Assembly (NCBI GenBank): GCA_016125355.1
Contig: WGLX01000025.1
Location: 1 to 64,000, forward strand
Origin: Actinomycetales bacterium
GTDB taxonomy: Bacteria > Actinomycetota > Actinomycetes > S36-B12
Direction of reading: 5' to 3'
DNA length: 64,000 nucleotides
Below, one piece after another: positions 1-8,854 of the stretch; the stretch's first letter is position 1; each line of letters opens with the position of its first letter. The notes beneath the pieces were generated by a model. The model saw only the letters and a list, made by a program, of their open reading frames with translations, was not told the origin of the DNA and ran no database searches. A program made the position numbers and the translations under genes.

Positions 1-456
1 GGCAACATCGCGGGGGAGCCGGTCACCGCGGACACCATCCGCGACCTCCTCGCCGACGCCGACCCGTCCTCGACGCTCCGCAAGCTGGTCACCGACGCCG
101 CCGGCTGCATCGTCGACGCCGGTCGCGCCCGGTACGCGATCACCGACACCCAGCGCCGCCTCATCGCGCTGCGGGACGGGACCTGCCGGTTCCCCGGCTG
201 CACCCGACCCGCCGAAGTGTGCGAGGTCGACCACGCCACGGCCTATCACGCCGGTGGACGCACTGATCTGGAGAACCTCGGACCCCTCTGCAAACATCAC
301 CACCAGCTGAAGACGCATGGCGGCTGGCACATCACCACGAGCCGACGATCGGGTGCCTGCACCTGGCGATCCCCCCTCGGCCGCATCTACCAGCACGAAG
401 CACCCGACCTCATCCCGGCAGATGTCACAGGAGTCAGCGAACCGCCGCCCTTCTGA
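1..456 (+). CDS. DUF222/HNH endonuclease domain protein, 3' part
   Basis: The reading frame is open from the first base of the window, so the N-terminus lies outside. The visible 151 residues end in a typical HNH module: a CRFPGC zinc-knuckle-like stretch, then CEVDHATAYHAGG, then LCKHHHQLKTHGGW. This is the C-terminal end of the DUF222-HNH proteins that actinobacteria carry in many copies. The family is presumed to cut DNA, but its biological role is largely unknown. The final residues (SEPPPF) are unstructured. The gene converges on the tRNA-Arg on the other strand. The family assignment is firm; the function is not. Confidence 0.85.
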   Translation, partial: GNIAGEPVTADTIRDLLADADPSSTLRKLVTDAAGCIVDAGRARYAITDTQRRLIALRDGTCRFPGCTRPAEVCEVDHATAYHAGGRTDLENLGPLCKHHHQLKTHGGWHITTSRRSGACTWRSPLGRIYQHEAPDLIPADVTGVSEPPPF

Positions 457-474
457 GACGGACGGCTGACGTGG

Positions 475-547
475 TGGCCCCGAGAGGATTCGAACCTCCG
501 ACACAAGGTTTAGGAAACCTCTGCTCTATCCCCTGAGCTACGGAGCC
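475..547 (-). tRNA. tRNA-Arg (anticodon CCT)
   Basis: The minus strand folds into a complete 73-nt cloverleaf. It has a 7-bp acceptor stem (GGCTCCG with CGGGGCC), a D stem GCTC/GAGC, and an anticodon stem GAGGT/ACCTT around the loop TTCCTAA. The T arm is GGAGG-TTCGAAT-CCTCT and the discriminator base is A. The anticodon is CCT, reading AGG arginine codons. No CCA is encoded. Confidence 0.95.
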
Positions 548-635
548 GGGATACGCGCCTAACCCTCGGCGCAGTGAACAGTCTAGAGAACGTGCGGCCG
601 GGGGCTGGTTCCGGATCGCGCCCCCTCGCACACGG

Positions 636-660
636 CGGTCCCGCTACTGTCGCGGGACCG
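636..660 (+). promoter_or_regulatory. Inverted repeat around a -10-like box before the carbonic anhydrase
   Basis: A perfect 9-bp inverted repeat (636-644 with 652-660) encloses TACTGT (645-650), which fits a -10 hexamer about 48 bases before the carbonic anhydrase start. The arrangement could be an operator over the promoter or a hairpin. No regulator can be named. Confidence 0.35.
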
Positions 661-697
661 GACGACTGGGTCCGCGTCTACTTGCTGAGGAGTTCGC

Positions 698-1387
698 ATG
701 GAGCTCAGTCGTCGGTCGTTCATGGCAGGCGCAGCGGGCCTCTCCGCCCTCGCCCTGGGTGCGATCTCGGCGTCGGAGGCCGAGGCGGCCCCCCGTCCGG
801 ACGGTGTCGTGGTAACGCCTCAGATGGCGATCGACCGGCTGCGCGAGGGCAATGCGAGATGGGTGGCGGGCACGTCGAAGCGCACGACCTATGCACCTCC
901 CGGCCAGGCGCCGGAGGCCGGCCAGTGGCCCTTCGCCGCCATCGTGTCGTGCTCCGATTCCCGGGTGGTTCCCGAGGACCTCTTCGCCGTGGCGGGCAAG
1001 AACCTGTTCATCCTGCGCAACGCCGGCAACGTCGTCGATGACGTGACGCTGGGCAGCCTTGAGTACGCCGTCGAGCACACCGGGGTCGCCCTGATCGTCG
1101 CGCTCGGACACGCGAACTGCGGAGCGGTCGATGCCACTCAGGCCTCCCTCGCGACGGGGACGATGCCCGGCGGGAACGTCGACAGCATCGTCCGCCTCGT
1201 GGCTCCGGCCGTCGAGGCCCTGCCCCCCGGGCACACCCTGAACGAGGCGATCGAGGCCAATGCCCTGCAGTCGGCGCGGCGCATCCAGAACCTCAGCCCC
1301 CTCATCGCCGAGCGCACCGCCAAGGGCACCGTCGGCATCGTCCAGGCGGTGTACGGCCTGAGCACCCGGAAGGTCACCTTCTTCTAG
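698..1387 (+). CDS. Tat-exported beta-class carbonic anhydrase
   Basis: A 229-residue protein that interconverts CO2 and bicarbonate. Residues 1-31 form a twin-arginine signal (SRRSFMAGAAG, then a hydrophobic core and an AEA/A-like cleavage site), so the enzyme should be exported folded with its zinc. The beta-class ligands are visible: Cys85 and Asp87 in CSDSR, with Arg89 pairing to the Asp, and His138 and Cys141 in GHANCGAV. A GAGGAG ribosome site precedes the ATG. Exported beta-carbonic anhydrases occur in many actinobacteria and may supply bicarbonate at the cell surface. The gene stands alone, with the tRNA upstream on the other strand. Confidence 0.92.
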   Translation: MELSRRSFMAGAAGLSALALGAISASEAEAAPRPDGVVVTPQMAIDRLREGNARWVAGTSKRTTYAPPGQAPEAGQWPFAAIVSCSDSRVVPEDLFAVAGKNLFILRNAGNVVDDVTLGSLEYAVEHTGVALIVALGHANCGAVDATQASLATGTMPGGNVDSIVRLVAPAVEALPPGHTLNEAIEANALQSARRIQNLSPLIAERTAKGTVGIVQAVYGLSTRKVTFF

Positions 1388-1458
1388 GGGCTGCCAGGCC
1401 TCACCAGCGGCTTACCGGACATTTACCCACGGCTGGATCCACGCTCACACCATTTCCC

Positions 1459-1538
1459 TAGCGTCGCCCCAGTCCTTCTCGGCCAGGCGGGACTGCAGTC
1501 AGTCCTTTCCGCACGGGGGTAGGCCGAGAAGAGGTGCC
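1459..1538 (+). promoter_or_regulatory. Promoter and structured leader of the phosphodiester glycosidase gene
   Basis: TAGCGT (1459-1464) can serve as a -10 box, putting transcription start near 1471. The resulting leader of about 68 nt starts and ends in a perfect 10-bp stem (1475-1484 with 1522-1531) and contains a second hairpin (1490-1495 with 1500-1505). The 3' strand of the long stem runs into the purine-rich ribosome site just before ATG 1539, so folding could hide it. It matches no riboswitch that I recognise. Confidence 0.4.
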
Positions 1539-2732
1539 ATGACGCAGACGAGCGTGATCGACAGGCCGGCGCAGCCGAACCCCCGGGAGCCCAGTCCACC
1601 TCGCATGCGTCGCCGACGGCGTGGTCGCATCCTGCGCACCGTGGCGATCGTGATGGCAGTTCTCGTGACCATCACCGGGTGGTCCATCACGAGCGCCCTC
1701 CGAGCACCGGGTGACGACACCGTCACCAAACTGGCCGAGTGGGGACGCGACCACGGCCTCGGCGTCGTCGTGACGGCGGCGGAGACCGTGCAGTACCGGA
1801 TGAATCCGCCGCGATCCGGTGGCACGCCCGATATGTCGCTCCTCGCCGCCGGCGCCGCTGAGAGCGCGCCCGTGCAGATCGGTGTGCCGGGCAAGGCGGC
1901 CGCCGCGGCAGCGATCCCGGCCCTCGCTCCCATGTCCACGCCCGTCAGCCCCGCCCTCAAGGGCGAGGGCGTATGGGTGACGAAGGTGGGCAAGGCGACG
2001 GACCCCCTCGTCCAGGAGACGTTCGTGCGTCCTGACAAGGTCCACACGTCCTACCTGGCCGGCGTCGCCTGGATGAGTCACACCCTGAAGTTCGCACTCC
2101 ATCCGGGGTACCAGGACCCGGGAACGAAGGGCTTCACCCTGCCCGACCACGTGACGAAGTCCGAGCTGTCGAAGCTCGTCGCCACCTTCAACGGCGGCTT
2201 CAAGCTCAAGGACGCAAAGGGCGGGATCTACGACCACGGGAACACCGTCGGCACGCTGACGCAAGGCGCCGCGTCCCTCGTGATCTACAAGGACGGACAC
2301 GCGACCGTCGGCACATGGGGCAAGGACGTCTCCATGTCCCCCGACGTCGCCTACGTGCGCCAGAACCTCAAGCCGCTGATCCACGACGGGAAGCTCTCCA
2401 GCAATCTCGACGGCAATGTGGAGTCGACGTGGGGGGCGACCCTTGGCGGGGCCTACGCCGTCTGGCGCTCCGGACTCGGGGTCACGGCGAGCGGTGACCT
2501 CGTCTACGTCGCTGGTGATGCCCTGACGGTGTCCTCCCTCGCCGACCTGCTCCAGCGGGCCGGCGCCGTCACCGCCATGCAGCTGGACATCAACACGGCA
2601 TGGGTCAGCTACATGACCTACAACCATCACGGGTCGACCGTCGTGCCGCACAAGCTGGTCCAGTTCCAGCGCCCCACGAGCCGCTACCTGTCCTCGGTCT
2701 CCCGCGACTTCGTGGCTGCCTACACCGCGTAG
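1539..2732 (+). CDS. Membrane-anchored phosphodiester glycosidase (NAGPA-like) family protein
   Basis: A 397-residue protein. Residues 1-35 are basic, followed by one hydrophobic helix at about 38-58, so the bulk is extracytoplasmic. A low-complexity Ala/Pro linker follows near residues 100-135. The C-terminal domain carries the signatures of the phosphodiester-glycosidase family (NAGPA or DUF2233-like): TFNGGFKLKDAKGG, a central GNVESTWGATLGGAYAVWRS block, and AMQLDINTAWVSY near the end. Relatives hydrolyse sugar phosphodiesters or act on cell-surface glycans; the substrate here is unknown. The gene appears monocistronic behind a structured leader. Confidence 0.75.
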   Translation: MTQTSVIDRPAQPNPREPSPPRMRRRRRGRILRTVAIVMAVLVTITGWSITSALRAPGDDTVTKLAEWGRDHGLGVVVTAAETVQYRMNPPRSGGTPDMSLLAAGAAESAPVQIGVPGKAAAAAAIPALAPMSTPVSPALKGEGVWVTKVGKATDPLVQETFVRPDKVHTSYLAGVAWMSHTLKFALHPGYQDPGTKGFTLPDHVTKSELSKLVATFNGGFKLKDAKGGIYDHGNTVGTLTQGAASLVIYKDGHATVGTWGKDVSMSPDVAYVRQNLKPLIHDGKLSSNLDGNVESTWGATLGGAYAVWRSGLGVTASGDLVYVAGDALTVSSLADLLQRAGAVTAMQLDINTAWVSYMTYNHHGSTVVPHKLVQFQRPTSRYLSSVSRDFVAAYTA

Positions 2733-2800
2733 GAGGGCCCTTCCCCCTCGCGTCCCGGTGCCCTACTCTCCGGTCAGCCGATCAGGGAGGCGGTGCGACC

Positions 2801-3814
2801 GTGCTCAGCAACCTCTCGAACACCCTGCTCCCGGAGAACCAGCGGCGCTCCGTGGAGGAGCTCACCGCGGACCTCGACCTCTCCTCGGGGGACAACCGCG
2901 CCAAGCGTTCGGCGTTCTGGACGATGCTCACCCTGTCGGCCGTCATCGCCGGCGCGGGAGTCCTGTCTGACTCGACCGCAACGGTGATCGGCGCGATGAT
3001 CATCGCCCCGCTGTCAACACCCATCCTCGGAGTCGGTCTGGGTATCGCCAAGCGCGACCGGACTCTCAGTCGGCGCTCTCTTCTCTACGTCGTTCTGGGC
3101 GCGGCCTTGGCGATCGCCATCGGAGCCCTGTTCTCCCTGCTGGTACCTGGCGGCGTGAACCTGCTCGCCAACTCGCAGATCGCCGGCCGCACCTCCCCCG
3201 GCCTGACCGATCTCATCGCCGCACTCGCGACCGGCGTTGCCGGGGCAGTAGCCATGTCACGGAGGGATGTCGCCGCCGTTCTCCCAGGCGTTGCCATCGC
3301 CATCTCGCTCGTCCCGCCGCTCGCGGTCGTCGGGGTCTGCCTCGGCCAGGGCGCCATTGGCTTGGCCCTGGGCGCACTACTGCTCTTCCTGTCCAACCTC
3401 CTCGCGCTGGTATTGATCGGCGCCCTGGTGTTCACGGTCATCGCGCAGACCGGAGCCCTGGGCAGCAGGCCGGCCGTGTCCCGCCGAAAGACCTACCTCA
3501 CGCTCAGCATCCTGATGCTCATCATCCTCGTTCCCCTGCTGGTGAACACGGCGACGACGCTGCTGGTCACGATCTGGACCGGCCGGGTGAACGCGGCCGC
3601 GAGCTCGTGGGCAGCCCAGGCCCCCGGGACTCTTATCCAGGGCATCGACGTGCAGGGCACGACGGTTCGGGTCCGCGTGCTGAGCCCGGGTCAACTGCCC
3701 GATCCGGCCGACCTCGTGAACCGACTCGAGGGTCAGCTGCCGACCGGAGTGACCGTGGTCGTCGACACGGCTCTGGGCCAGGAGATCGAGGCTGGCACCA
3801 TCGGTCAGAAGTGA
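2801..3814 (+). CDS. DUF389 family integral membrane protein
   Basis: A 337-residue protein. GTG 2801 was chosen because GGGAGGCGG lies at the right distance and the conserved domain begins just after it; longer in-frame starts run back into the previous gene. The DUF389 core is clear: VIGAMIIAPLSTPILGVGLG is followed by several more membrane segments (about 8 in all) with the conserved ISLVPPLAVVG. A soluble tail of about 75 residues (GIDVQGTTVRVRV onward) closes the protein. The family is widespread and its function unknown. It converges on the HPP protein. Confidence 0.85.
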   Translation: MLSNLSNTLLPENQRRSVEELTADLDLSSGDNRAKRSAFWTMLTLSAVIAGAGVLSDSTATVIGAMIIAPLSTPILGVGLGIAKRDRTLSRRSLLYVVLGAALAIAIGALFSLLVPGGVNLLANSQIAGRTSPGLTDLIAALATGVAGAVAMSRRDVAAVLPGVAIAISLVPPLAVVGVCLGQGAIGLALGALLLFLSNLLALVLIGALVFTVIAQTGALGSRPAVSRRKTYLTLSILMLIILVPLLVNTATTLLVTIWTGRVNAAASSWAAQAPGTLIQGIDVQGTTVRVRVLSPGQLPDPADLVNRLEGQLPTGVTVVVDTALGQEIEAGTIGQK

Positions 3815-3824
3815 CCGATCCCGG

Positions 3825-4376
3825 CTACCACCACTTGTTCGGGTACTGCTGGTCGCCGAGCAGCCGATGGGTCACCCAGACCAGCGCCAGGACGAGGACC
3901 GCGAGCCCGACGAGCAGCGGCAGGGTCGCCAGCGCCGTCGCCCACGTGTGGGAGATGAAGGCCGCGATGAGCGCGGCCGCCACAGCCGGGGCGTGGAAGG
4001 CGCCCAGGAGGTGCATGAGCAGCAACGTCACGGCCGCGGCCACGATCGCCGTCACGACCCGTGGCGCCGGGATGGCCCCGATGGCCAGTCCCATAGTCGC
4101 GGCGATCGTGTACGCGACCAGGACACGCAGTGGCCGGCTCGCCGGAGAGTGCGCCGTCGCGAACACCAGCACGAAGCTCACCAGCGGGGGCACCAGGTAG
4201 GGCGCGAGCACGCTGTTGTTGGCATCGAAGACCCATAGCAGCACCGACAGGATGCCCAGTCCGAACGTCTCTGCGAGCACGAGGGGCACGGCACGGCGCC
4301 AGTCCACCCGCTCATCCGGCTCCACGGTCCGCACCCGAGCCGGCCGGGAGACCGGGATTCGATGGATACGTGCCAC
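3825..4376 (-). CDS. HPP-family integral membrane protein
   Basis: A 183-residue protein with about five or six hydrophobic segments after a basic N-terminus. The motifs TAHSPASRPLRVL and GAFHAPAVAAAL match the HPP family, whose members in plants and cyanobacteria are linked to nitrite transport; bacterial roles are mostly unknown. The start is a GTG. A TAGGGT hexamer lies eight bases upstream and no ribosome site is visible, so the transcript may be nearly leaderless. The gene lies 18 bp downstream of the ABC permease on the same strand but probably has its own promoter. Confidence 0.7.
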   Translation of the reverse strand: MARIHRIPVSRPARVRTVEPDERVDWRRAVPLVLAETFGLGILSVLLWVFDANNSVLAPYLVPPLVSFVLVFATAHSPASRPLRVLVAYTIAATMGLAIGAIPAPRVVTAIVAAAVTLLLMHLLGAFHAPAVAAALIAAFISHTWATALATLPLLVGLAVLVLALVWVTHRLLGDQQYPNKWW

Positions 4377-4394
4377 GCTGCAGGACCCTAGCCC

Positions 4395-6788
4395 TCACGA
4401 TCGCTCGCGGACGACGTCGGCGACGTTCATCCGACGGATCGCCCGCATGCCCGGCCACTGCGACAGCACGGCCACGGCCAGGACGGCGAGGGCGGACAGG
4501 ACCAGGGTCACCGGGTTGATGTACAGGGTGAGGGTGAACTGGTCGCTCGAGTAGGTCTGGAGCATCGCATCGGCCGTGATGAGGCCGAGGACGAGCCCCG
4601 GGATGACGCCGAGCGCCACGACGATCACGTTCTCCCCGCCCACCAGGCCGGCAATGGTGCGGTACCGGACCCCGGCGGCCCGGAAGGTCGCGAGCTCTCG
4701 TTGTCGCTCGACGATGTTGACGCTCATGGTCGTGAAGATGATGGCGAAGGCCATGGCGGCGCCCAGGACGAGCATCGCGCCGACGAACACGTAGAAGAGC
4801 CCGGAGTACTGGTCGAAGGTGCTCTGCAGCGACGACGTGGCGAAGTAGGAGACGACCCCGGGCAGCGCCGACAACGCTTCCTGAAGGGCAGCCTGGTCGG
4901 CGCCGTCGGCGAACCGAGCCTGGATGGACAGGGGCACCGCCTGCGGCACCTGCGAGGTGAGCCAGTCCTTCGACGAGTAGGCGAAGGTCCCCAGCGGCTC
5001 GTACGTGAAGCCGGCGACCGTCGCCGTTACCGTCGTGCCGAGGTCGGGGAACGTCAGGTCGACCGAATCCCCGGGAGCGAGATCAGGAAGCTGCGCGCTG
5101 ATCGACTCATCGACGAGGATCCCGTCGGCCGGCATCGGAACGGGCTCCCCCTGGCTGGTGATGAAGCCGTGCATCCGCGTGTCCGCGTCGAAGGCGGTGA
5201 GGGTGGTCGCATACACGGCATCCTTCGAGCGGATCGAGACCGGCAGGGAGATGACCGATTCGGCCGCGACGACGCCGCTGACCGCGCTCACCTGATCGAC
5301 CTGCTCAGGCCCCACGGGCTGCGCGTACTGCACCGCCGCGTCTGACGTGGTCACCTGCTGGAACTGGACCGACATCAGGTGCGTCATCGTGTCCAGCATC
5401 CCGACGGACGCCAGGACGAGGATGAGGGCGAGCACGGCGCCGGCGGCGGTGAAGACCGAGCGGCGGCCGTTGCGGGCGATGCTCCGCACGATCATCCGCC
5501 AGCGCGCGGAGACGTGCCGCATCCCCGGCACCAGCCACTCCACGCGGCTGGTCCGCCCCTGGCCTGCCGGCACGTCGCCCCGCATCGCCTCCGCCGGGGC
5601 GATCCGAGCGGCCCTCAGGGCCGGGAATCCCCCGGCGATCGCGGTGGCGACCAGGGCGAAGGCCAGGCCCACCGCGAGCGTCTCGATCCGGAACCCCGCG
5701 TAGACGGCCAGCTGCTCAGGAAGGCCGATGACCCCCAGGTAGACGCGGGTCATGGCTCCCGCCATGAGCGTTCCGAGGGGCAGTCCGACGAACGCCCCGA
5801 TCACCCCAGCGGCCAGCCCATAGGACAGGTAGTGCCAGCCGATCGTGCGGCCGCGCACTCCGCACGCGCGCAGGGTGCCGATGATCTGCCGCTCCTGCGC
5901 GACGCGACGCGTGAGCAGGACGTACATCGCCAGGCCCGCCGCGGTGAGGAAGAGCACCGGGAAGGCGGTCGCCATCTGCTGGAAGCCGCTGATGTCCTCC
6001 TGCAGGACGGAGTTCGAGGGCTGCTCCGCCCGGGTGAGCACCTGCGTGGCACCCGCGGCGACCGCCTGCTGGGAGAGCTGATCCAGCGTCGTCGCGGCGT
6101 CCGACGCGTTCCGCGCGCTGTCCGTGAGGAGCACAAGGGCCTGGTTGTCACCGGCTCCTGACCAGGTGCGGGCGTCGGCATCGGTCGCGTACACGACGCC
6201 GAAGGAGTCCGCAGGCACGAAGACGTCCTGCCGGCTCGGCGCCGGCCACAGGTACTCGGCACTGTTGACGATCCCGGCCACCGTGACCTGCTGGTCGCCG
6301 GTCGCCGTCGTCAGCATGAGGGTGTCGCCCTCCGTGAGCCCGAAGGTGTCCGCGAGGTGCTCCTCGACGAGGACCGTCCCGGTCGACGGGTTGCTCGCCC
6401 CGGAGAGGATGGTGAGCGCGGCCACATCGGGGGCACCGCTGTCCGGGTAGCCGACCACCCGACCCACGAGCTTCGTGGACGTGCTGTTGGTCCCGGCAAC
6501 CGCCATCGGCAGGTCCGCCTGCACGCGGGTCCGCACGGCGGCCACGCCCGGTGCGGTGGCCACCCCGTCCTTGTAGGCGCCGGGATCGGGAGTCGTGACG
6601 AAGAGGTCGGGGAAGCGCTGGGTCACGAAGGCGTTGTCATAGGACGCGGTGAGGTTTACGTATGCGTTGTTCGCGGCCGCGTAGAGGGCGATGCCGAGCA
6701 TCACCGTCACCGTCAGGGCGAGGAACAGGGGCAGGGTCCGGTGGATGTCCCGCCGCAGCTTGCGCCGCAGCGTCGGATGTCCCCTCAC
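4395..6788 (-). CDS. ABC transporter permease, FtsX/MacB type
   Basis: A 797-residue permease with the duplicated FtsX layout. One N-terminal helix (about 18-38) is followed by an extracytoplasmic domain, three helices (about 275-395), another helix (about 440-462), a second extracytoplasmic domain, and three C-terminal helices (about 665-790). RRVAQERQIIGTLRACGVR and VERQRELATFRAAGVRYR are the cytoplasmic coupling segments expected in FtsX domains. Its GTG start overlaps the stop of the ATPase gene by four bases (GTGA), so the two are translationally coupled. Such exporters move lipids, peptides or antibiotics, or act mechanically on surface enzymes; the substrate is unknown. Confidence 0.88.
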   Translation of the reverse strand: MRGHPTLRRKLRRDIHRTLPLFLALTVTVMLGIALYAAANNAYVNLTASYDNAFVTQRFPDLFVTTPDPGAYKDGVATAPGVAAVRTRVQADLPMAVAGTNSTSTKLVGRVVGYPDSGAPDVAALTILSGASNPSTGTVLVEEHLADTFGLTEGDTLMLTTATGDQQVTVAGIVNSAEYLWPAPSRQDVFVPADSFGVVYATDADARTWSGAGDNQALVLLTDSARNASDAATTLDQLSQQAVAAGATQVLTRAEQPSNSVLQEDISGFQQMATAFPVLFLTAAGLAMYVLLTRRVAQERQIIGTLRACGVRGRTIGWHYLSYGLAAGVIGAFVGLPLGTLMAGAMTRVYLGVIGLPEQLAVYAGFRIETLAVGLAFALVATAIAGGFPALRAARIAPAEAMRGDVPAGQGRTSRVEWLVPGMRHVSARWRMIVRSIARNGRRSVFTAAGAVLALILVLASVGMLDTMTHLMSVQFQQVTTSDAAVQYAQPVGPEQVDQVSAVSGVVAAESVISLPVSIRSKDAVYATTLTAFDADTRMHGFITSQGEPVPMPADGILVDESISAQLPDLAPGDSVDLTFPDLGTTVTATVAGFTYEPLGTFAYSSKDWLTSQVPQAVPLSIQARFADGADQAALQEALSALPGVVSYFATSSLQSTFDQYSGLFYVFVGAMLVLGAAMAFAIIFTTMSVNIVERQRELATFRAAGVRYRTIAGLVGGENVIVVALGVIPGLVLGLITADAMLQTYSSDQFTLTLYINPVTLVLSALAVLAVAVLSQWPGMRAIRRMNVADVVRERS

Positions 6789-7513
6789 CAGACGACCTCA
6801 TCGGCGGGTCTCGCGTCCTGTGCGGTCACTCCGGCGATCACGCCGTCATGGACGCGGATCACTCGGTCCGCCATGACCGCGATCCCGGAGTTGTGCGTGA
6901 CGATCACGACGCAGCGCTCGGATCCCTGCGCCTCCCGCTGCAGCAGGCTGAGGACCTGTCGCCCCGTCGCGAGGTCCAGCGCCCCGGTGGGTTCATCGCA
7001 GAGCAGCAGCCGTGGTCCGGTGACGAGGGCGCGGGCGATCGCGACCCGCTGCTGCTGCCCTCCGGACATCTGGGCCGGGAAGGCGTCCGCGCGGTCGGCG
7101 ATGCCCACGCCCGAGAGTGCCTCCGCAACCTGTTCGTCGAATCCATCGCCCCCGGACCGGCCGGTGAGCTCCGCGATGATGCGCACGTTCTCCTGCGCGG
7201 TCAGCGTCTGGATCAGGTTGTAGTACTGGAAGATGAACGCCACGTTGTCCCTGCGAACGGTGGCGAGCTCTTCCGCGGTCCTGCCGCTCAGGTCCTTCCC
7301 GCCGAGCGTGACCGTGCCACTGGATGCCGCCTCGATGCCGCCGCGGCTGTTCAGCAGGGTCGTCCTGCCCGAGCCCGATGGCCCCAGGACGACGACGATC
7401 CCACCCGCATGGAGATCCAGGTCGATGCCGCGTAGCGCCCGCACCTCGGCGGCACCCTCGCCGTAGGTCTTGGTGACGCCTCGCACGCTCGCTACTACGT
7501 CACCGTGGGCCAT
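6785..7513 (-). CDS. ABC transporter ATP-binding protein with an Arg in Walker A
   Basis: A 242-residue LolD/MacB-like ATPase, partner of the permease that overlaps its stop codon. ATG 7513 is preferred over longer frames because AAGGAG precedes it and MAHGDVVASVRGVTKTYGEG is a normal family N-terminus. The Walker B (LLLCDEPTGALD), ABC signature (MSGGQQQRVAIARAL) and H-loop (VTHN) are intact. Walker A reads GPSGSGRTTLLN: the usual lysine is Arg50, codon AGG at 7364-7366. The LGGLD-like segment after Walker A is also altered to SRGGIEA. A Walker A lysine substitution normally cripples ATP hydrolysis, so this ATPase may be impaired or specialised. Confidence 0.88.
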   Translation of the reverse strand: MAHGDVVASVRGVTKTYGEGAAEVRALRGIDLDLHAGGIVVVLGPSGSGRTTLLNSRGGIEAASSGTVTLGGKDLSGRTAEELATVRRDNVAFIFQYYNLIQTLTAQENVRIIAELTGRSGGDGFDEQVAEALSGVGIADRADAFPAQMSGGQQQRVAIARALVTGPRLLLCDEPTGALDLATGRQVLSLLQREAQGSERCVVIVTHNSGIAVMADRVIRVHDGVIAGVTAQDARPADEVVW

Positions 7514-7641
7514 CCCGACTCCTTCGCGCCGCGTCCTCCGCGAGTCAACCGCGTGCCCGGCCGCCGTGGCAACCGCTTCACCCCGGTGGGAGCGGCGTGG
7601 GGTCACCGAATGGGCAGACGTCACGACATACCCTCGGGGTC

Positions 7642-8830
7642 ATGTCGGACTTCGAGCGCACGAACACGGTGCGGTTCGAGCCCTCGAATGTGTGGCGCGT
7701 CGGGCTCGTCGTACTCGGGGTCATCGCGCTCGGGCTGTTCCTCAGATTCGTCCTCCAGGACGGCGGGAACGTCATCTTCACCGTGCTCATGGCCTGGTTC
7801 GCCGCCATCACGATCGCGCCGGTCGTCACATGGCTCTCGCAGTGGATGCGCCGAGGCGTGGCAACGATGCTCGTCATCCTCGCGTTCGCCCTGTTCGTGG
7901 TGCTCTTCCTCCTGGCATTCGGCAACCTGCTGCTCGACCAGATCACCGAACTGGCGCTGCGCATCCCTGACGTCCTGAACCAGGCCGTCGACTGGGCCAA
8001 CCAGCGCCTCGGAACGGACTTCGACATCAAGGGGCTCATGGCCTCCTTCGACATCCAGACGGCTGACATCGCCAGCGCCGCTGGCCAGGCCGCGCTGAGC
8101 CTCGTGGGCTTCCTGCTCACCGTCGTCGGCGGCTTCTTCAGCATCTTCACCTTCGCGCTCTTCCTCTTCTACATGTCCGCCGACATGCCGCGGTTCGAGC
8201 GCTGGATCGCCGGACTGTTTCCCCCCCGCCTGGCAGCCCATCGTCGCCACGGTCTGGTCCACGACCGCGCAGAAGACCGGCGGTTACATGGGCGCCCGGG
8301 TCATCCTCGCCACCATCAACTCGGCCACGACGGCAGCCGTGTTCTATGCCATCCACATGCCGTACTGGCTGCCCCTGGCCCTGTGGACCGGCATCGTGGC
8401 CCAGTTCGTGCCCACCATCGGCACCTACATCTCGATCGTCCTGCCGGTGCTGGTCGGCCTCGTCAGCGACAACCCCTGGATCGGCGTCATCGCCCTCGCC
8501 TGGGCCGTCCTCTACCAGCAGGTCGAGAACCTCACCATCGAGCCGCGCATCAGCGCCCGAGCGGTCAACGTCAATCCGGCGGTGTCGTTCGGCGCGGTCC
8601 TGCTGGGGGCCGCGCTCTTCGGGGTGGCGGGGGCGTTCCTCGCCGTGCCCGTGGCTGCGATGCTGCTGGCCCTCCTGGACATCTACGGCAAGCGCTTCGA
8701 CCTCCTCCCGGAGCTCGAGCACGCCACGCCCGTCGAGGCCACGGAAGAGCGTGGCCCGGCCAAGCGCCGCGGATGGCGTCGCAAGGGCGCTGCGACTCCG
8801 GCCGCGGAGGACGCCGACCCTCAGGCCTGA
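7642..8830 (+). pseudogene. AI-2E family transporter, frameshifted at a C7 tract
   Basis: Two reading frames together encode one AI-2E (PerM/TqsA-like) transporter. The first runs from ATG 7642 to the tract of seven cytosines at 8221-8227 and carries the N-terminal helices. The second continues to the stop at 8828-8830 and carries the conserved end (PYWLPLALWTGIVAQFVPTIG and LTIEPRISARAVNVNPAVSF). With six cytosines the frames join as GLFPPAWQPIVATVW and give a normal 395-residue protein. Family members are multi-pass proteins implicated in autoinducer-2 export or ion and osmotic balance. A TACCCT hexamer ends seven bases before ATG 7642. The break may be a sequencing error, a real mutation or slippage-controlled expression. 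Confidence 0.8.
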
Positions 8831-8854
8831 CGCCGCATCGGGTTCAATGGCTGC

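Noticed and set aside
1459-1538. A cyclic di-AMP (ydaO) riboswitch before the phosphodiester glycosidase
   Set aside because: The leader is too short and lacks the conserved ydaO sequence blocks. It is kept only as an unclassified structured leader.
6357-7223. Plus-strand open frames opposite the ABC exporter genes
   Set aside because: Composition is Arg/Gly/Pro-rich without domains, while the minus strand has clear ABC motifs.
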